Counted from the stretch's first letter, positions 8,088-19,366 are shown. The stretch: DNA of 64,000 nucleotides from Candidatus Bacteroides merdigallinarum (GCA_019116285.1 DXBX01000026.1:62001-126000), one strand, 5' to 3'. Notes: a model not told the origin generated them from the letters alone. Program-made: numbers and translations.

Positions 8088-9296
8088 ATGAACGAAAAGA
8101 CTCTGATAACGGGACGAATCCATTATGTGGGCGTCAACGATCGCCGCAAGCACCTCTTCGAGGGCATGTGGCCGCTGCCCCAGGGGGTGTCCTACAACTC
8201 TTATCTGATAGACGACGACATCACCTGCCTGGTGGACACGGTGGATGCCTGCTACTTCGAGACCTATCTGCGCAAGATCCGCCGCATCATCGGCACGCGC
8301 CCCATCCAATATCTCATCATCAACCACATGGAGCCGGACCACTCCGGGTCCATCCGCCTCATCAAGCAGGAGTATCCCGACATTGTCATCGTGGGCAACC
8401 GCCAGACCTTCGGCATGATAGAGGGTTACTACGGCGTGACGGGCGAGCGCTATGAGGTGAAGGAAGGCGACTTCCTCGACCTGGGCCGCCACAAGCTGCG
8501 CTTCTATCTGACCCCCATGGTGCATTGGCCGGAGACCATGATGACGCTGGACGAGACGGACGGCGTGCTCTTCTCCGGCGATGCCTTCGGTTGCTTCGGC
8601 ACGCTGGACGGCGGATTCCTCGACACACGCATCGACACGGAGCGTTATTGGGAGGAGATGACGCGCTACTACGCCAATATCGTGGGCAAGTATGGAAGCC
8701 CCGTGCAGAAGGCACTGGCCAAGCTGGGAGGCCTGCCCATCCGCACCATCTGCTCTACGCACGGCCCGGTGTGGACGGAGCAAATCCCGCGCGTGGTGAG
8801 CCTCTACGACCGCCTGAGCCGCTACGAGGCCGAGGAGGGCGTGGTCATCGCCTACGGCAGCATGTATGGGCATACGGAGGAGATGGCCGAGGTCATCGCC
8901 GCCGAGCTGTCCGCACAGGGCATCACGAAGGTCATCCTGCACGATGTCAGCAAGAGTCATCCTTCTTATATATTGAAAGATATATTCAAATACCGCGGCC
9001 TCATTGTCGGCAGCCCCACCTACTGCAACCACATCTACCCCGAGGTGGAGTCGCTGCTGGAGAAGGTCCTGCTGCGCGAGGTGCGCGGCCGCTACCTGGG
9101 ATTGTTCGGCTCCTTCACGTGGGCGGGTGCCGCCGTGAAACGCATGACGGAGCTGGTGGAGAAGGGCAAGTTCGAGCCTATGGGCGACCCCGTGGAGATG
9201 AAGCAGGCCCTGACTCCCGTGGTTGAGGAGCGTTGCGAGCAGTTGGCCCGCGCCATGGCCGACCGCCTGAAGAAAGACAGAAAACCTAATGTATAA
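8088..9296 (+). CDS. Flavodiiron protein (FprA family A-type flavoprotein)
   Basis: 402 residues. The N-terminal metallo-beta-lactamase domain has the diiron ligands H-x-E-x-D-H (NHMEPDHSGS), a later His in the MVHWPET segment and an Asp in FSGDAFG. The C-terminal flavodoxin domain binds FMN at YGSMYGHTEEMA. Family members reduce O2 to water or NO to N2O with electrons from rubredoxin. This suits an anaerobe that also carries rubrerythrin (58678). ATGs at 8082 and 8088 are both possible. Confidence 0.92.
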   Translation: MNEKTLITGRIHYVGVNDRRKHLFEGMWPLPQGVSYNSYLIDDDITCLVDTVDACYFETYLRKIRRIIGTRPIQYLIINHMEPDHSGSIRLIKQEYPDIVIVGNRQTFGMIEGYYGVTGERYEVKEGDFLDLGRHKLRFYLTPMVHWPETMMTLDETDGVLFSGDAFGCFGTLDGGFLDTRIDTERYWEEMTRYYANIVGKYGSPVQKALAKLGGLPIRTICSTHGPVWTEQIPRVVSLYDRLSRYEAEEGVVIAYGSMYGHTEEMAEVIAAELSAQGITKVILHDVSKSHPSYILKDIFKYRGLIVGSPTYCNHIYPEVESLLEKVLLREVRGRYLGLFGSFTWAGAAVKRMTELVEKGKFEPMGDPVEMKQALTPVVEERCEQLARAMADRLKKDRKPNV

Positions 9297-9315
9297 CCTT
9301 TAAATAACAGACATT

Positions 9316-10128
9316 ATGCGAGTTATCATTGAACCGGATTATCAATCCGTATCCAAGTGGGCCGCCGCTTACGTGGCCTCCAAAATCAAGGCTGCCAATC
9401 CGACGCCTGAGAAACCTTTCGTGTTGGGTTGTCCCACGGGTTCTTCTCCCCTGGGCATGTACAAGGAACTGATCGACCTCAACAAAAAGGGTGTCGTTTC
9501 CTTCCAAAACGTCGTGACGTTCAACATGGACGAGTATGTCGGCCTGCCGAAGGAACACCCCGAAAGTTACTATTCCTTCATGTGGAATAACTTCTTCAGC
9601 CACATCGACATCAAGCCCGAGAATACCAATATCCTCAACGGCAATGCCGCCGACCTGGATGCCGAGTGTGCACGCTTCGAGGAGAAAATCAAGTCTTACG
9701 GAGGCGTAGACCTCTTCATGGGAGGTATCGGCCCGGACGGTCATATCGCCTTTAACGAGCCGGGTTCTTCGCTCAGCAGCCGCACGCGCCAGAAGACGCT
9801 GACCACGGACACGATCATCGCCAACAGCCGCTTCTTCGACAATGACGTCAACAAGGTGCCCAAGACGGCTCTGACCGTCGGCGTAGGCACGGTGCTCAGC
9901 GCCAAGGAGGTGATGATCATCGTCAACGGACACAACAAGGCTCGCGCACTGTATCATGCCGTAGAAGGGCCTGTGATGCAGATGTGGACCATCAGCGCCC
10001 TGCAGATGCACGAGAAGGGTATCATCGTCTGCGACGATGCCGCCACCGACGAGCTGAAGGTGGGCACTTACCGCTACTTCAAGGACATTGAGGCCGATCA
10101 CCTGGATCCGGCTTCAATGCTGAGATAA
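9316..10128 (+). CDS. nagB: Glucosamine-6-phosphate deaminase
   Basis: 270 residues, full length for NagB, which converts glucosamine-6-phosphate to fructose-6-phosphate and ammonia. Visible motifs: phosphate-binding [12 protein letters not shown], catalytic Asp in FNMDEYVGL, and the His/Glu of [14 protein letters not shown]. It starts 19 bp after the flavodiiron gene with no clear promoter between, and ends before a strong terminator. Confidence 0.95.
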   Translation: MRVIIEPDYQSVSKWAAAYVASKIKAANPTPEKPFVLGCPTGSSPLGMYKELIDLNKKGVVSFQNVVTFNMDEYVGLPKEHPESYYSFMWNNFFSHIDIKPENTNILNGNAADLDAECARFEEKIKSYGGVDLFMGGIGPDGHIAFNEPGSSLSSRTRQKTLTTDTIIANSRFFDNDVNKVPKTALTVGVGTVLSAKEVMIIVNGHNKARALYHAVEGPVMQMWTISALQMHEKGIIVCDDAATDELKVGTYRYFKDIEADHLDPASMLR

Positions 10129-10168
10129 AGGAAAAAACCTGTGAAGGTGTAATATTTTCATATTAGGG

Positions 10169-10205
10169 AGCCCTCTTTCTCGGTTGCGGGAGGAGGGCTT
10201 TTTTT
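10169..10205 (+). terminator. Intrinsic terminator after nagB
   Basis: AGCCCTC (10169-10175) pairs with GAGGGCT (10193-10199), followed by a T tract to 10205. Confidence 0.85.
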
Positions 10206-10222
10206 ATGGGTATGCGGATGTG

Positions 10223-10238
10223 GATACAGTTTCCACAG
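10223..10238 (-). repeat. Short dispersed intergenic motif, copy 2
   Basis: The reverse complement is CTGTGGAAACTGTATC, identical over 16 nt to 1383-1398. Confidence 0.5.
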
Positions 10239-10254
10239 ATACACAGTTGTTTTT

Positions 10255-11922
10255 TTATCCTTTTGCCTCTTGGTACATGAAGCGCTTGATGCTCTTCTTG
10301 GCTGTCTTTTCGAATTCCTCGAAGTGGATTTTTACCTTGGCTATCTGCGAGTAGGCGGGGAGTTGCTGATTCAGCTCCACGCGGTTGGCCTCCATGGCAG
10401 TGGCGATGTCCTCTTGCTTCAATCCCTTGGCGAAGGCTTCGTCGAAGTCGGGGTAGATGAGGGCCACGAGCTTGTCGTTTTGCAGCACGATGAGCGATTC
10501 GGCCACGTAGGGCATGTTGTTCAGCTTGCTTTCTATCTCTTCGGGGTAGATATTTTGTCCGGAGGCGGTGAGGAGCATGTTCTTGCTGCGTCCGCGCACG
10601 GTGACGTAGCCATCGCTGTCCATCGTGCCCAGGTCGCCCGTGTGCAGCCAGCCGTTGGCGTCGATGATCTGTGCCGTGGCCTCCGGGTTCTTGTAGTAGC
10701 CCAGCATGGTGTTCGTTCCCTTGCAGATGATTTCTCCGGCGATGTTCTCCGGGTCGGGTGAGTCAATCTTGACCTCCATGCGTGCCGCCGCCCGTCCGCA
10801 CGAGGCGAGCTTCAGTGTCTCCCAGCGGTTGGAGCAGATGATGGGGCCACACTCCGTCATGCCGTAGGCAATGGTGTAGGGGAAGCCTATCTGCTTGACG
10901 AATCGCTCTACATCCGCATTGAACGGTGCGCCGCCGATGATAATTTCGTCGAATTGTCCGCCGAAGATTTCCATAGCCTCCTTGCGGGCCGATGCCTTGA
11001 GCTTATCGTTGATGATGGGTACGCGAAGCAATAGCTTTCCGATGGTGTTGTCCACGCGGGGCAGGATGCTCTTCTTGATGATTTTCTCCACGATGAGGGG
11101 CACGCAGGCGATGACCTTCGGGCGTATCTCGGCAAAGGATTGGGCGATGATCTTGGGTGATGGCATCCGCGTGAGGAAGAACAGGTGGGCTCCGGCGGCG
11201 AATCCGTAGAGGAAGTCATAGACCATGCCGAACACATGGCCCAGGGGCAGCATGGAGACGATGCGGTCGCCGGGATTCACGCGGAGCATCTCGCGACAAT
11301 AATCTACATTGCTCCACAGGCTGCGGTAGGGGAGCATCACTCCCTTCGAGTAGCCCGTGGTGCCGCTGGTGTAGTTGATGACGGCCAGTTCGTCGGGCGA
11401 TGTCTCGCGTCGGTAGCGGATGTGCTCGGGGCGGAAGTTCTTGGGATACTTGGCGCCGTACCTCGCGTTGCGGTGCTCGAAAGCCTCCATCAGTGCCTCG
11501 TTGCGGCACACCACGGGGGTGAAGTCTTCCAGCAGTACGATGCCTTCCAGGTGGGGCATCACCGATTCGTCCAGGGCTTCCCAGGCTCTTGCACCTACGA
11601 AGAGCAACTTTGCCTCGGAGTGGTTGACAATGTGGTGAATGTTGTCCGCCTTGAATTCGTGCAGGATGGGTACAATCACCGCGCCGTAGGTCACGGTGGC
11701 GAGGAAGGTCACGGCCCAGTGGGCGCTGTTACGTCCACACACGGCAATTTTGTCGCCCGGCTGTATCCCGGCGCTCTCCAGTACGAGGTGGAATTTGGCA
11801 ATCTTTCGCGCCACGTCCTTATACTGCAGGGTGATGCCTTTGTAGTCGGTCAGGGCGTTGAGGTCCCAGTTCTGTATGATGCTCTGCTCGATGTATTCGA
11901 TGAAGGTGGATGCTCGTTCCAT
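10255..11922 (-). CDS. AMP-dependent synthetase/ligase, long-chain acyl-CoA synthetase-like
   Basis: 555 residues from the ATG at 11922; an ATG at 11937 would add five residues. ANL-superfamily motifs are clear: YTSGTTGYSKGV (P-loop A3), YGMTECGP (A5), HTGDLG (A7) and a C-terminal Lys in EKTAKKSIKR. It activates a carboxylate, probably a fatty acid, to acyl-AMP and then acyl-CoA. The -7 box at 11961-11954 puts transcription start near 11947, favouring the 11922 start. Confidence 0.88.
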   Translation of the reverse strand: MERASTFIEYIEQSIIQNWDLNALTDYKGITLQYKDVARKIAKFHLVLESAGIQPGDKIAVCGRNSAHWAVTFLATVTYGAVIVPILHEFKADNIHHIVNHSEAKLLFVGARAWEALDESVMPHLEGIVLLEDFTPVVCRNEALMEAFEHRNARYGAKYPKNFRPEHIRYRRETSPDELAVINYTSGTTGYSKGVMLPYRSLWSNVDYCREMLRVNPGDRIVSMLPLGHVFGMVYDFLYGFAAGAHLFFLTRMPSPKIIAQSFAEIRPKVIACVPLIVEKIIKKSILPRVDNTIGKLLLRVPIINDKLKASARKEAMEIFGGQFDEIIIGGAPFNADVERFVKQIGFPYTIAYGMTECGPIICSNRWETLKLASCGRAAARMEVKIDSPDPENIAGEIICKGTNTMLGYYKNPEATAQIIDANGWLHTGDLGTMDSDGYVTVRGRSKNMLLTASGQNIYPEEIESKLNNMPYVAESLIVLQNDKLVALIYPDFDEAFAKGLKQEDIATAMEANRVELNQQLPAYSQIAKVKIHFEEFEKTAKKSIKRFMYQEAKG

Positions 11923-11953
11923 GCGTATTTCTTCCAAATAAATGATTTCCGCG

Positions 11954-11961
11954 CAAAGATA
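11954..11961 (-). promoter_or_regulatory. -7 promoter box for the acyl-CoA ligase gene
   Basis: TATCTTTG on the minus strand, 32 bases upstream of the ATG at 11922. Confidence 0.6.
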
Positions 11962-12026
11962 GGGCTTATTTGTGGTTCTATTGGCATGATTGGGGAATTA
12001 ATTTGCGGTCATGCCTGTCTTCTCAT

Positions 12027-12050
12027 TCCACAGTTCTACAGTTACACAGT
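12027..12050 (-). repeat. CTGT-iterated intergenic string
   Basis: On the minus strand the segment reads as three successive CTGTnnAA units. It resembles the motif at 1383 and 10223 but is not identical. Confidence 0.35.
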
Positions 12051-12090
12051 TTATTTTGGACATTGGGAGGGTCATTGCTTCGCCACAGCG

Positions 12091-12121
12091 TTTGGATTTC
12101 AGTGAGAAAAGCGTACCTTTG
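12091..12121 (+). promoter_or_regulatory. Complete Bacteroidota promoter for the Omp85-family gene
   Basis: TTTG at 12091-12094 (-33) and TACCTTTG at 12114-12121 (-7), with a 19-base spacer, which is the consensus spacing. Confidence 0.75.
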
Positions 12122-12157
12122 TGACCAATTAACCAAAGAGCTTCTTCGGAGAGAATT

Positions 12158-14461
12158 ATGAGGAACATTGTCCGCATCGTCCACCTTTGCATCCTGGCCC
12201 TCGTGTTGGCCGCCTGCTCCACCACCAAGTACGTGCCCGAGGGTTCGTACCTGCTGGACGACGTGCGTATCCGGACGGACAACAAGGACGTGCGTCCCTC
12301 TCAGCTCTCGATGTATGTCCGTCAACACCCCAACTCCAAGTGGTTCAGCCTGATGAAGACCCAGCTCTACGTCTACAACTGGTCAGGGAGCGATTCCACG
12401 AAGTGGATTAACCGTGTGTTGCGGCGGATGGGCGATGCCCCTGTCATTTATAGCCACGATGAAACGGAGCGCACTACGGAGGAAATCACCAAGGCTGTGC
12501 GCAACATGGGCTATATGGGGGCTGTGGTGGAGCCGGAGCGCGAGGTGTCCGGGCAGAAGATGAAGCTGACCTACCGGGTGCGTACCGGCAAGCCCTATCG
12601 GGTGCGTTCGCTGAAGCTGGATGTGCAGGACGATCGCATTGCGGAGTATATGCAGAAAGATTCGGCCGCGACCCTCTTGCGTGAAGGGATGACCTTTGAT
12701 GTCAATCTGTTGGATGCCGAGCGTCAGCGCATCACGTCCAACCTCTTGCGGCATGGCTATTACAAGTTTAACAAGGATTATATTTCCTATACGGCCGATA
12801 CCGTACGCAATACGTATCAGGTGGACCTGACCCTGCATTTGGCACCATTTCGCCAAGGCGGTGTGACGGAGCCTCATCGGCAATATCGTGTGGACAAGGT
12901 GTCTTTCATCACCGACTATGACATGATGCAGGGCTCGGAGGAGAACAGCATTCAGGTGACCGACTCGGTGCACTATGGGCCTTTCCCCATCTATTTCAAG
13001 GATCGTCTTTATTTGCGTCCCAAGGTGTTGGTGAACAACCTGCACTTCCAGCCGGGAGATTTGTATAACGATTATGCCGTCAGCCGTACCTACACCAACT
13101 TCGGACGCCTCCAGGCGCTGAAATACACCAATATCCGATTCCTGGAGCAGGAGAAGGACAGTACCGCCCTGAGTGCTTTCGTGTTGCTTACCAAGAACAA
13201 GTCCCAGTCGGTGTCTTTCGAAGTGGATGGCACTAATTCGGCGGGCGACCTCGGTGCGGGCGGATCCGTATCCTATAATCACCGCAATCTCTTCCGTGGC
13301 TCCGAGGCATTTATGCTGAAGCTCCGAGGCGCTTACGAGGCGGTATCCGGCCTCCAAGGCACGGGCTATAACCAGAACTATATCGAGCTTGGGGCGGAGG
13401 CGACTATCAATTTCCCGCGTTTTCTCTTCCCTTTTCTTTCGAATAATTTCACACGGCGCATCTCTGCCACCACGGAGTTCGGCCTGCAATACAACTACCA
13501 GATGCGTCCGGAGTTCACGCGCATTGTGGCCTCGGCCGGATGGAGTTACAAGTGGGGTGTACAGCATGTGCGTGCCCAGCATCGCATCGACCTGTTGGAC
13601 ATCAACTACTTGTACATGCCTTGGATGGATGAGTCTTTCCGTCGGCTATATTTGGAGCAGGAGCAGAATTATATCCTGAAATATAACTACGAGGACCGCC
13701 TTATCGTGCGCACAGGTTATAGTTATACGTATAATAGTGCAGGGCGTGCCTTGCGGAATAACTCCACGTTGGGCAACTCCTTCACGGTGCGTTTCAATTT
13801 CGAGTCGGCGGGCAATCTGCTTTATGCCTTGGCACGCGCCACCAACATGCCCAAAAACGATGCCGATGAATATACGTTGTTGAGCATTCCTTTTGCTCAA
13901 TACCTCAAGTTTGATGTGGACTTTGCGAAGAACATCGTGATAGACAGCCGTAACTCATTGGCCTTTCACATAGGCGGAGGCATCGCCATCCCCTACGGAA
14001 ATGCTTCGGTGGTGCCGTTTGAGAAGCGTTATTTCTCCGGTGGCGCCAACAGCGTGCGCGGATGGTCTGTGCGTGATTTGGGCCCCGGCTCTTTTCCCGG
14101 TGACAATAACTTCCTGAATCAGTCGGGCGACATCAAGCTGGATGCAAGTATCGAATATCGCACGCGTCTTTTCTGGAAATTCCGGGGAGCTGTCTTCGTG
14201 GATGCGGGCAATATCTGGACGCTACGCGAGTATGAGGAACAGCCTGGTGGTAAGTTCGAGTTTGACAAATTTTACAAGCAGATTGCTGTAGCATACGGCT
14301 TGGGGCTTCGGCTGGATTTGGACTTTTTCGTCCTTCGTTTTGATGGGGGCATGAAGGCTATCAATCCTGTGTACGAGAGCGGCCGTCTGCGTTATCCTAT
14401 TTTTCATCCCAACTTCAAGCGGGATTTCGCTTTCCATTTTGCCGTGGGTTATCCCTTCTGA
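12158..14461 (+). CDS. BamA/TamA-family (Omp85) outer membrane protein with lipoprotein signal
   Basis: 767 residues. The N-terminus has a lipoprotein signal with lipobox LAAC and Cys20, unusual compared with proteobacterial BamA but common in the Bacteroidota TamA-like form. POTRA-like repeats follow (LTYRVRTGKPYRVRSL, KVSFITDYDM). The C-terminal surface-antigen barrel includes GGANSVRGW (the VRGF-type motif of Omp85 lid loops) and ends in Phe. It probably inserts or exports outer membrane proteins. It is followed by a terminator at 14483. Confidence 0.88.
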   Translation: MRNIVRIVHLCILALVLAACSTTKYVPEGSYLLDDVRIRTDNKDVRPSQLSMYVRQHPNSKWFSLMKTQLYVYNWSGSDSTKWINRVLRRMGDAPVIYSHDETERTTEEITKAVRNMGYMGAVVEPEREVSGQKMKLTYRVRTGKPYRVRSLKLDVQDDRIAEYMQKDSAATLLREGMTFDVNLLDAERQRITSNLLRHGYYKFNKDYISYTADTVRNTYQVDLTLHLAPFRQGGVTEPHRQYRVDKVSFITDYDMMQGSEENSIQVTDSVHYGPFPIYFKDRLYLRPKVLVNNLHFQPGDLYNDYAVSRTYTNFGRLQALKYTNIRFLEQEKDSTALSAFVLLTKNKSQSVSFEVDGTNSAGDLGAGGSVSYNHRNLFRGSEAFMLKLRGAYEAVSGLQGTGYNQNYIELGAEATINFPRFLFPFLSNNFTRRISATTEFGLQYNYQMRPEFTRIVASAGWSYKWGVQHVRAQHRIDLLDINYLYMPWMDESFRRLYLEQEQNYILKYNYEDRLIVRTGYSYTYNSAGRALRNNSTLGNSFTVRFNFESAGNLLYALARATNMPKNDADEYTLLSIPFAQYLKFDVDFAKNIVIDSRNSLAFHIGGGIAIPYGNASVVPFEKRYFSGGANSVRGWSVRDLGPGSFPGDNNFLNQSGDIKLDASIEYRTRLFWKFRGAVFVDAGNIWTLREYEEQPGGKFEFDKFYKQIAVAYGLGLRLDLDFFVLRFDGGMKAINPVYESGRLRYPIFHPNFKRDFAFHFAVGYPF

Positions 14462-14482
14462 AGAGGTGGAAAGTTGTATACA

Positions 14483-14519
14483 GAAATGCCCGTCCAGTGG
14501 GTGGCTGAACGGGCGTTTC
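14483..14519. terminator. Bidirectional terminator between Omp85 and DUF3332 genes
   Basis: GAAATGCCCGT (14483-14493) pairs with ACGGGCGTTTC (14509-14519), between convergent genes. Confidence 0.7.
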
Positions 14520-14543
14520 TTATCTTCTGTTTTCTGAACATGC

Positions 14544-15101
14544 TTAATATCCCATGGCAAAGTAAGTATCCGTTTGGATGGCTTGCCGGGCTGTAGCCAC
14601 GCCTTGGGCATCGAGAGTGACGGTCAGGTCCTCGCCATCGGGCAGGGTCAGTTGGGCGGTGCCGTCTCCGTTCAGTTTCAACAGGTCAGTGCTTTCATTG
14701 TCGGCCACTACACTCCACGTGCCGCGGGCTTTGTCATAGACCAGTTGCATGGAGGCATCTTCGCCTTCCTTCTGGATGAGATAGCCGTTCTCCTGCGTTT
14801 CCACCAGGTAATTGCCGTCCGTGCCTTTCACCGTCTTGATGTCGCCGATGCTGGCCATGGGATTGCTTCCGCTCCAGAATTCGATGGAGTTAATGACCAG
14901 CGCGTCGGCCAAGTAGCATACGCCATAGACGGGGATGATATTGAAGGCGAGGAACACCAGTTCGTTGACGAATTTGTTGCTGATGCCTTCGTTCCACTGA
15001 CGGAGTTTGGTGTGCAGGCCGAAGGAGCCGATGCACGAACTGAACAAGAATGCGCCGCATATCATGATGGTTGCGGCCAGCTTAAGATTGAATTTCTTCA
15101 T
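14544..15101 (-). CDS. DUF3332 family lipoprotein
   Basis: 185 residues from the ATG at 15101 (MKKFNLKLAATIMICG), with lipobox FSSC. It then has the DUF3332 pattern: SFGLHTKLRQWNEGISNKFVNELVFLAFNIIPVYGVCYLADALVINSIEFW (given here only as a region, residues about 25-75), with one hydrophobic segment. The function is unknown. A frame reaching 15176 is rejected because the -7 box TATCTTTG at 15140-15133 lies within it. Confidence 0.87.
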   Translation of the reverse strand: MKKFNLKLAATIMICGAFLFSSCIGSFGLHTKLRQWNEGISNKFVNELVFLAFNIIPVYGVCYLADALVINSIEFWSGSNPMASIGDIKTVKGTDGNYLVETQENGYLIQKEGEDASMQLVYDKARGTWSVVADNESTDLLKLNGDGTAQLTLPDGEDLTVTLDAQGVATARQAIQTDTYFAMGY

Positions 15102-15132
15102 GATAGTCTGCTTATTGGGTAAATAATCCCTG

Positions 15133-15140
15133 CAAAGATA
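15133..15140 (-). promoter_or_regulatory. -7 promoter box for the DUF3332 gene
   Basis: TATCTTTG on the minus strand, 32 bases upstream of the ATG. Confidence 0.6.
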
Positions 15141-15207
15141 CCTTCTTTCCCGTAGAAAATAGTGCCCTCTGCTCAAATTTTTGTGGTCTATTTGTCGTTT
15201 CTATCCT

Positions 15208-15639
15208 CTATTTCTCGGTAGTGGCTCTCATGTTTTCCACGAATTTACGGATGGCAGGGAGCATTTCCTTTGGAGTATCCAGTCCGTCGCAGGCGGTTTC
15301 CAGGGGGCAACGGCCATCTTTTTTGCGATTGATGATGTAAGGAACTTCTTGCTCAAAGCGGGTGGGTATGTTCGCTTGCCGGAGCACGTTCAAGGCCGGG
15401 GTGCTGATAATGTCTGCATAGACTTCGGCCATTCCGCCCAGAACTACCAGTGCAGCGGCTCCTTTTCCGATGACTTTGTCTGCCAACCTGGCGCTGTGCA
15501 TAAACTTTGCGTCCTTTTCATAAAGTTCGAACAGGTCAATGATACCTCGGCGATGGAAGAGACGGATTTCTTCTCCCTTGCTGATGACGCACGAGCATCC
15601 TTCGGCATGAAGCCGGGCTATGAGGTTGTCCAATTCCAT
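15208..15639 (-). CDS. DUF1893 domain protein
   Basis: 143 residues, cytoplasmic. The pattern (SCVISKGEEIRLFHRRGI, then ADKVIGKGAAALVVLGGM, then IPTRFEQEVPYIINR and CPLETAC) matches DUF1893, a family with a cytidine-deaminase-like fold and no established reaction. It starts one base after the stop of the upstream reductase gene, so it is the second gene of that operon. Confidence 0.8.
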   Translation of the reverse strand: MELDNLIARLHAEGCSCVISKGEEIRLFHRRGIIDLFELYEKDAKFMHSARLADKVIGKGAAALVVLGGMAEVYADIISTPALNVLRQANIPTRFEQEVPYIINRKKDGRCPLETACDGLDTPKEMLPAIRKFVENMRATTEK

Positions 15640-15640
15640 G

Positions 15641-17026
15641 TTACCTATTTTGTTTTAGTCGTTCAGCAAAAGCGTCAATCCGGTGCAATTCTTTGGGGAT
15701 GTCGATGGATTGGGGGCAGTGGTCGATGCATTGGCCGCATCCGATGCAATGGTTTGCCTGGCGGAGGCGGGGCACGCTCCGATCATAGCCAATGAGGAAA
15801 GCGCGGCGAGCCTGACGGTAATTCTCGTCCAGCTTGTCTTGGGGGATGTTCCCTTCATTGACACATTTATTATAATGTAGCAATACCGCGGGGATGTCAA
15901 TGCCGTATGGGCAAGGCATGCAATACTTGCAGTCATTGCACGGAATGGTGGGGTAGCCAGCGATGAGGTCGGCCGTGTCGAAGAGAAACTGACGTTCTTC
16001 GTCCGTCAAAGGCACCAAAGGGGAATAGGTGCGGATGTTGTCCTGAAGATGCTCCATGTAGGTCATGCCGCTCAGTACGGTCAGCACTCCTTGGGGAGAG
16101 CCGGCAAAGCGGAAAGCCCACGAGGCCACGCTGCTTTCCGGGCGTTGCTGCTTGAGGCGTGCCACGATGTGGTCGGGCAAGTTGGAAAGGCGTCCGCCCA
16201 GTAGAGGCTCCATAATGACGGCGGGGATGTGGCGCTTCTCTAGTTCGGCGTAGAGGTAATCGGCGTTTACGTTGTTACCGGTGGCGTGTGTCCAATCCAG
16301 ATAGTTCAGCTGGATTTGCACAAAGTCCCAGCGTACTTTCTCATGCATGGCCAGTACTTCATCGAACACATCTTGGGTACCATGGAAGGAGAATCCCAGA
16401 TGGCGGATACGTCCGGCCTCGCGCTCCTTAATCAGAAAATCCAGCATGCCGTTGTCTATGTAGCGTGCTCGGAAGGTTTCGATTCCTCCGTTGCCGATGG
16501 AGTGCAATAGGTAGTAGTCGATGTAGTCCACCTGAAGGTCGATGAATGACTGGCGGTACATCTGTATGGAGTTCTCGCGTGTGTAGTTGGCAAAGTTGGA
16601 CAGCTTGGTGGCAATCTTGAACGACTCGCGCGGGTGACGTTTCAGGGCAATGCCTGTGGCCTTTTCACTCCAGCCTTGTACGTAGACGGGGGATGTGTCA
16701 TAATAATTCACGCCGTGTGCCATGGCATAGTCTACCAGCCGATTCACCTCATCTTGGTCTATCAAGTCGCCCTTTCCGTCGGGCGAGGGGACGGTGGGCC
16801 AGCGCATACAGCCGTAGCCTAAGATGGATATCCGATCTTCTTCTCGTTTGGAGAAGTTGCGGTAGGTCATCCTGTCCGTAGGGACTGGGCCGAGAGCTTG
16901 GGCGGATGTTTCGTCCTTCTCCGCACCGGAGGCGCAGCCTTGCAGAAGTCCGGTGGAGGTGGCGGCGGTCAGTCCGATGATTTTCAGGAAATCTCGCCGG
17001 CTTATGTCATTGTTGTGCTCTTTCAT
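15641..17026 (-). CDS. Tat-exported aldo/keto reductase with C-terminal 4Fe-4S ferredoxin motif
   Basis: 461 residues from the ATG at 17026 (17032 is possible). The twin-arginine signal SRRDFLK is followed by a hydrophobic stretch and a Cys (LLQGC), so it may also be lipidated. The central domain is an aldo/keto reductase barrel (YDTSPVYVQGWSE; HLGFSFHG). The C-terminal region has cysteine sets CNDCKYCMPC and CIGCGQCIDHCP, typical of the AKR family with ferredoxin-like ends. The substrate is unknown. Confidence 0.87.
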   Translation of the reverse strand: MKEHNNDISRRDFLKIIGLTAATSTGLLQGCASGAEKDETSAQALGPVPTDRMTYRNFSKREEDRISILGYGCMRWPTVPSPDGKGDLIDQDEVNRLVDYAMAHGVNYYDTSPVYVQGWSEKATGIALKRHPRESFKIATKLSNFANYTRENSIQMYRQSFIDLQVDYIDYYLLHSIGNGGIETFRARYIDNGMLDFLIKEREAGRIRHLGFSFHGTQDVFDEVLAMHEKVRWDFVQIQLNYLDWTHATGNNVNADYLYAELEKRHIPAVIMEPLLGGRLSNLPDHIVARLKQQRPESSVASWAFRFAGSPQGVLTVLSGMTYMEHLQDNIRTYSPLVPLTDEERQFLFDTADLIAGYPTIPCNDCKYCMPCPYGIDIPAVLLHYNKCVNEGNIPQDKLDENYRQARRAFLIGYDRSVPRLRQANHCIGCGQCIDHCPQSIDIPKELHRIDAFAERLKQNR

Positions 17027-17102
17027 ACCCATTTGCTATTCAATTTAAACTAATCACTAATCTCTAAACATTAATCCCTAACCAAGCACTTGCCTATCTT
17101 TT

Positions 17103-18235
17103 TCATTTCGGTGCCTTTTGATATAGATAGAAGGCGATGAAGGCATATAATACGTTGGGAATCCATACGGCGATGGCCGGCGGCATATTACCGTTGATGG
17201 CAAAGGTGGAGGCGATGGTTTGAAACAGAATGTATGAGAAACTCAACCCCAAGCCGATGCCCAGGTGCAGTCCCATGCCGCCTTTTGTCTTGCGCGAGGA
17301 GAGCGATACGCCAATCAGTGTCAGGATGAACGAGGCGAAGGATGTGGCGATGCGCTTGTGATATTCAATCTCGAACTCCTTGATGTTGGCGAAACCGCGC
17401 TGCTTTTGCCGGTCGATGTATTCCTTCAACTGGGGGCTGGTCAGCATTTCCTGCTGGTTCTTCATGATGAGGAAGTCTGCCGGCTCCATGAAGAGGGTAG
17501 TGTCGATGCGTGCTCCCTTGGTGATGGTTTCCTTCATGCCTTTCATCTCGCGGATCATGTAGTCCTTGACAATCCAGCGATGTACGGCAGAGGTGTCGTA
17601 GGTGATGCTTCGGGCTGTCATATGGGACACTAGTTGCTTTCCCTCGAACTTGTCCAGTGAGAAGCGGTAGCCTGTATTGCTGTAGTTTTCGAAGCGGTCG
17701 ATATAGGCTATGACTCCACTGTCCACCTCCAGCTGGATGTTGCGCGCCGTGTTCATCTTGCGTTGCTTGTAGTACTTGTCCTCGAAGTTGATGCGCGTCA
17801 CGCTTCCCTTGGGAATGACGTAGGCACCCAATCCGAAGGTAACCACCGCAATGATGGCCGCTGACACCATGTAGGGGCGCAGCATTCGCTTGAAGCTCAT
17901 GCCTGTGGAGAACATGGCGATGATTTCCGAGTTCTCCGCCAGCTTCGAGGTGAAGAATATCACCGCGATGAACACGAACAAGGGGCTGAAGAGGTTGGCG
18001 AAGTAGGGGATGAAGTTCAGGTAGTAGTCGAAGATAATGGCACTCCATGGCGCGTCGTGCGACATGAACTTGTCCTGCTTCTCGTTGAAGTCGAAGACCA
18101 CTGCGATGGAGATGATGAGGGCGATGGCAAAGACATACGTCCCCAAGAACTTCTTGATGATGTACCAATCCAGCAGCTTCAGGAATTTACCTTGTGGAAG
18201 CCGGATATTTTTCAATATGTTCAGGGCGGGCCGTT

Positions 18236-18239
<4 letters not shown>
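17103..18239 (-). CDS. LptF/LptG-family permease (YjgP/YjgQ)
   Basis: 378 residues with three N-terminal and three C-terminal membrane segments around a periplasmic beta-jellyroll, the LptF/G layout. The N-terminus (LKLLDWYIIKKFLGTYVFAIALI) is typical. It would form the membrane part of the LPS exporter LptB2FG. It overlaps tgt by 4 bp (ATGA). Confidence 0.88.
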
Positions 18240-19362
<1,123 letters not shown>

Positions 19363-19366
<4 letters not shown>

